Shown here in pieces: positions 7,103 through 7,148 of a DNA stretch of 7,148 nt. Origin of the DNA: an uncultured Rhodopirellula sp. GTDB lineage: Bacteria > Planctomycetota > Planctomycetia > Pirellulales > Pirellulaceae. Made by a program: the position numbers and the translations under genes. Where the stretch lies: assembly GCA_913061385.1 (NCBI GenBank), contig CAJXTM010000174.1, positions 1 to 7,148 on the forward strand, written 5' to 3'. The notes under the pieces are model-generated. The model was not told where the DNA came from. It saw only the letters and a program-made list of their open reading frames with translations, and did not search any database. Within the stretch, counting starts at the first letter, position 1. Every line of letters begins with the position of its first letter.

Positions 7103-7148
7103 CTGTCTCTTATACACATCTCCGAGCCCACGAGACCGAGGCTGATCT
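7103..7148 (+). other. Nextera i7-side sequencing adapter (artefact)
   Basis: Not genomic. Bases 7103-7121 (CTGTCTCTTATACACATCT) are the reverse-complement Tn5 mosaic end, 7122-7136 (CCGAGCCCACGAGAC) the Read 2 adapter, 7137-7144 (CGAGGCTG) a standard Nextera i7 index, and 7145-7148 the start of the P7 tail. Genomic sequence ends at 7102. Confidence 0.98.

Noticed and set aside
6785..7117. 110-codon minus-strand frame beginning MYKRQ
   Set aside because: Its first residues are translated from the Nextera mosaic end and the rest is antisense to the U32 gene.

Overview
The window is a whole assembled contig: both ends are Illumina Nextera library adapters (1-48 and 7103-7148, each with a recognisable index), so the genomic part is 49-7102. 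The genes suggest a member of the Planctomycetota. The main evidence is a sigma factor with a long N-terminal extension carrying helix-turn-helix segments, of a type I associate with planctomycetes, two secreted proteins of planctomycete style, and weak or absent Shine-Dalgarno sites. Base composition is moderate, roughly half G+C by eye. Genus cannot be given from this sequence alone.

Layout. Two genes lie on the minus strand at the left: a Tat-type exported protein of unknown function (566-2116), then a small secreted protein (49-482) cut off by the contig edge. A divergent spacer of about 760 bases (2117-2877) separates them from two genes on the plus strand. The spacer holds several inverted repeats, including a nested stem directly before the sigma gene. 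The plus-strand genes are a 565-residue sigma-70 family factor (2878-4575), closed by a clear intrinsic terminator (4637-4665), and a large U32-family protein (4732-7102) that runs off the right end. Both terminal genes stay open to the contig edge and lack stop codons, so a search that requires a stop would miss them.

How the parts may work together. The sigma factor keeps a strong core-binding region 2 and an intact -35-reading region 4. It lacks region 3.0-3.1, has lost key -10-reading residues in region 2.4, and carries about 320 extra N-terminal residues with up to three helix-turn-helix segments. This is the most interesting item: a sigma factor that may bring its own site-specific DNA-binding module. 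Its leader can form a structured hairpin next to the start codon. The U32 protein belongs to the family that includes the rRNA and tRNA hydroxylation enzymes RlhA and TrhP. It has two four-cysteine sites, one in each half. The terminator suggests it is transcribed separately from the sigma gene. No mobile element, CRISPR array, tRNA or rRNA was seen.
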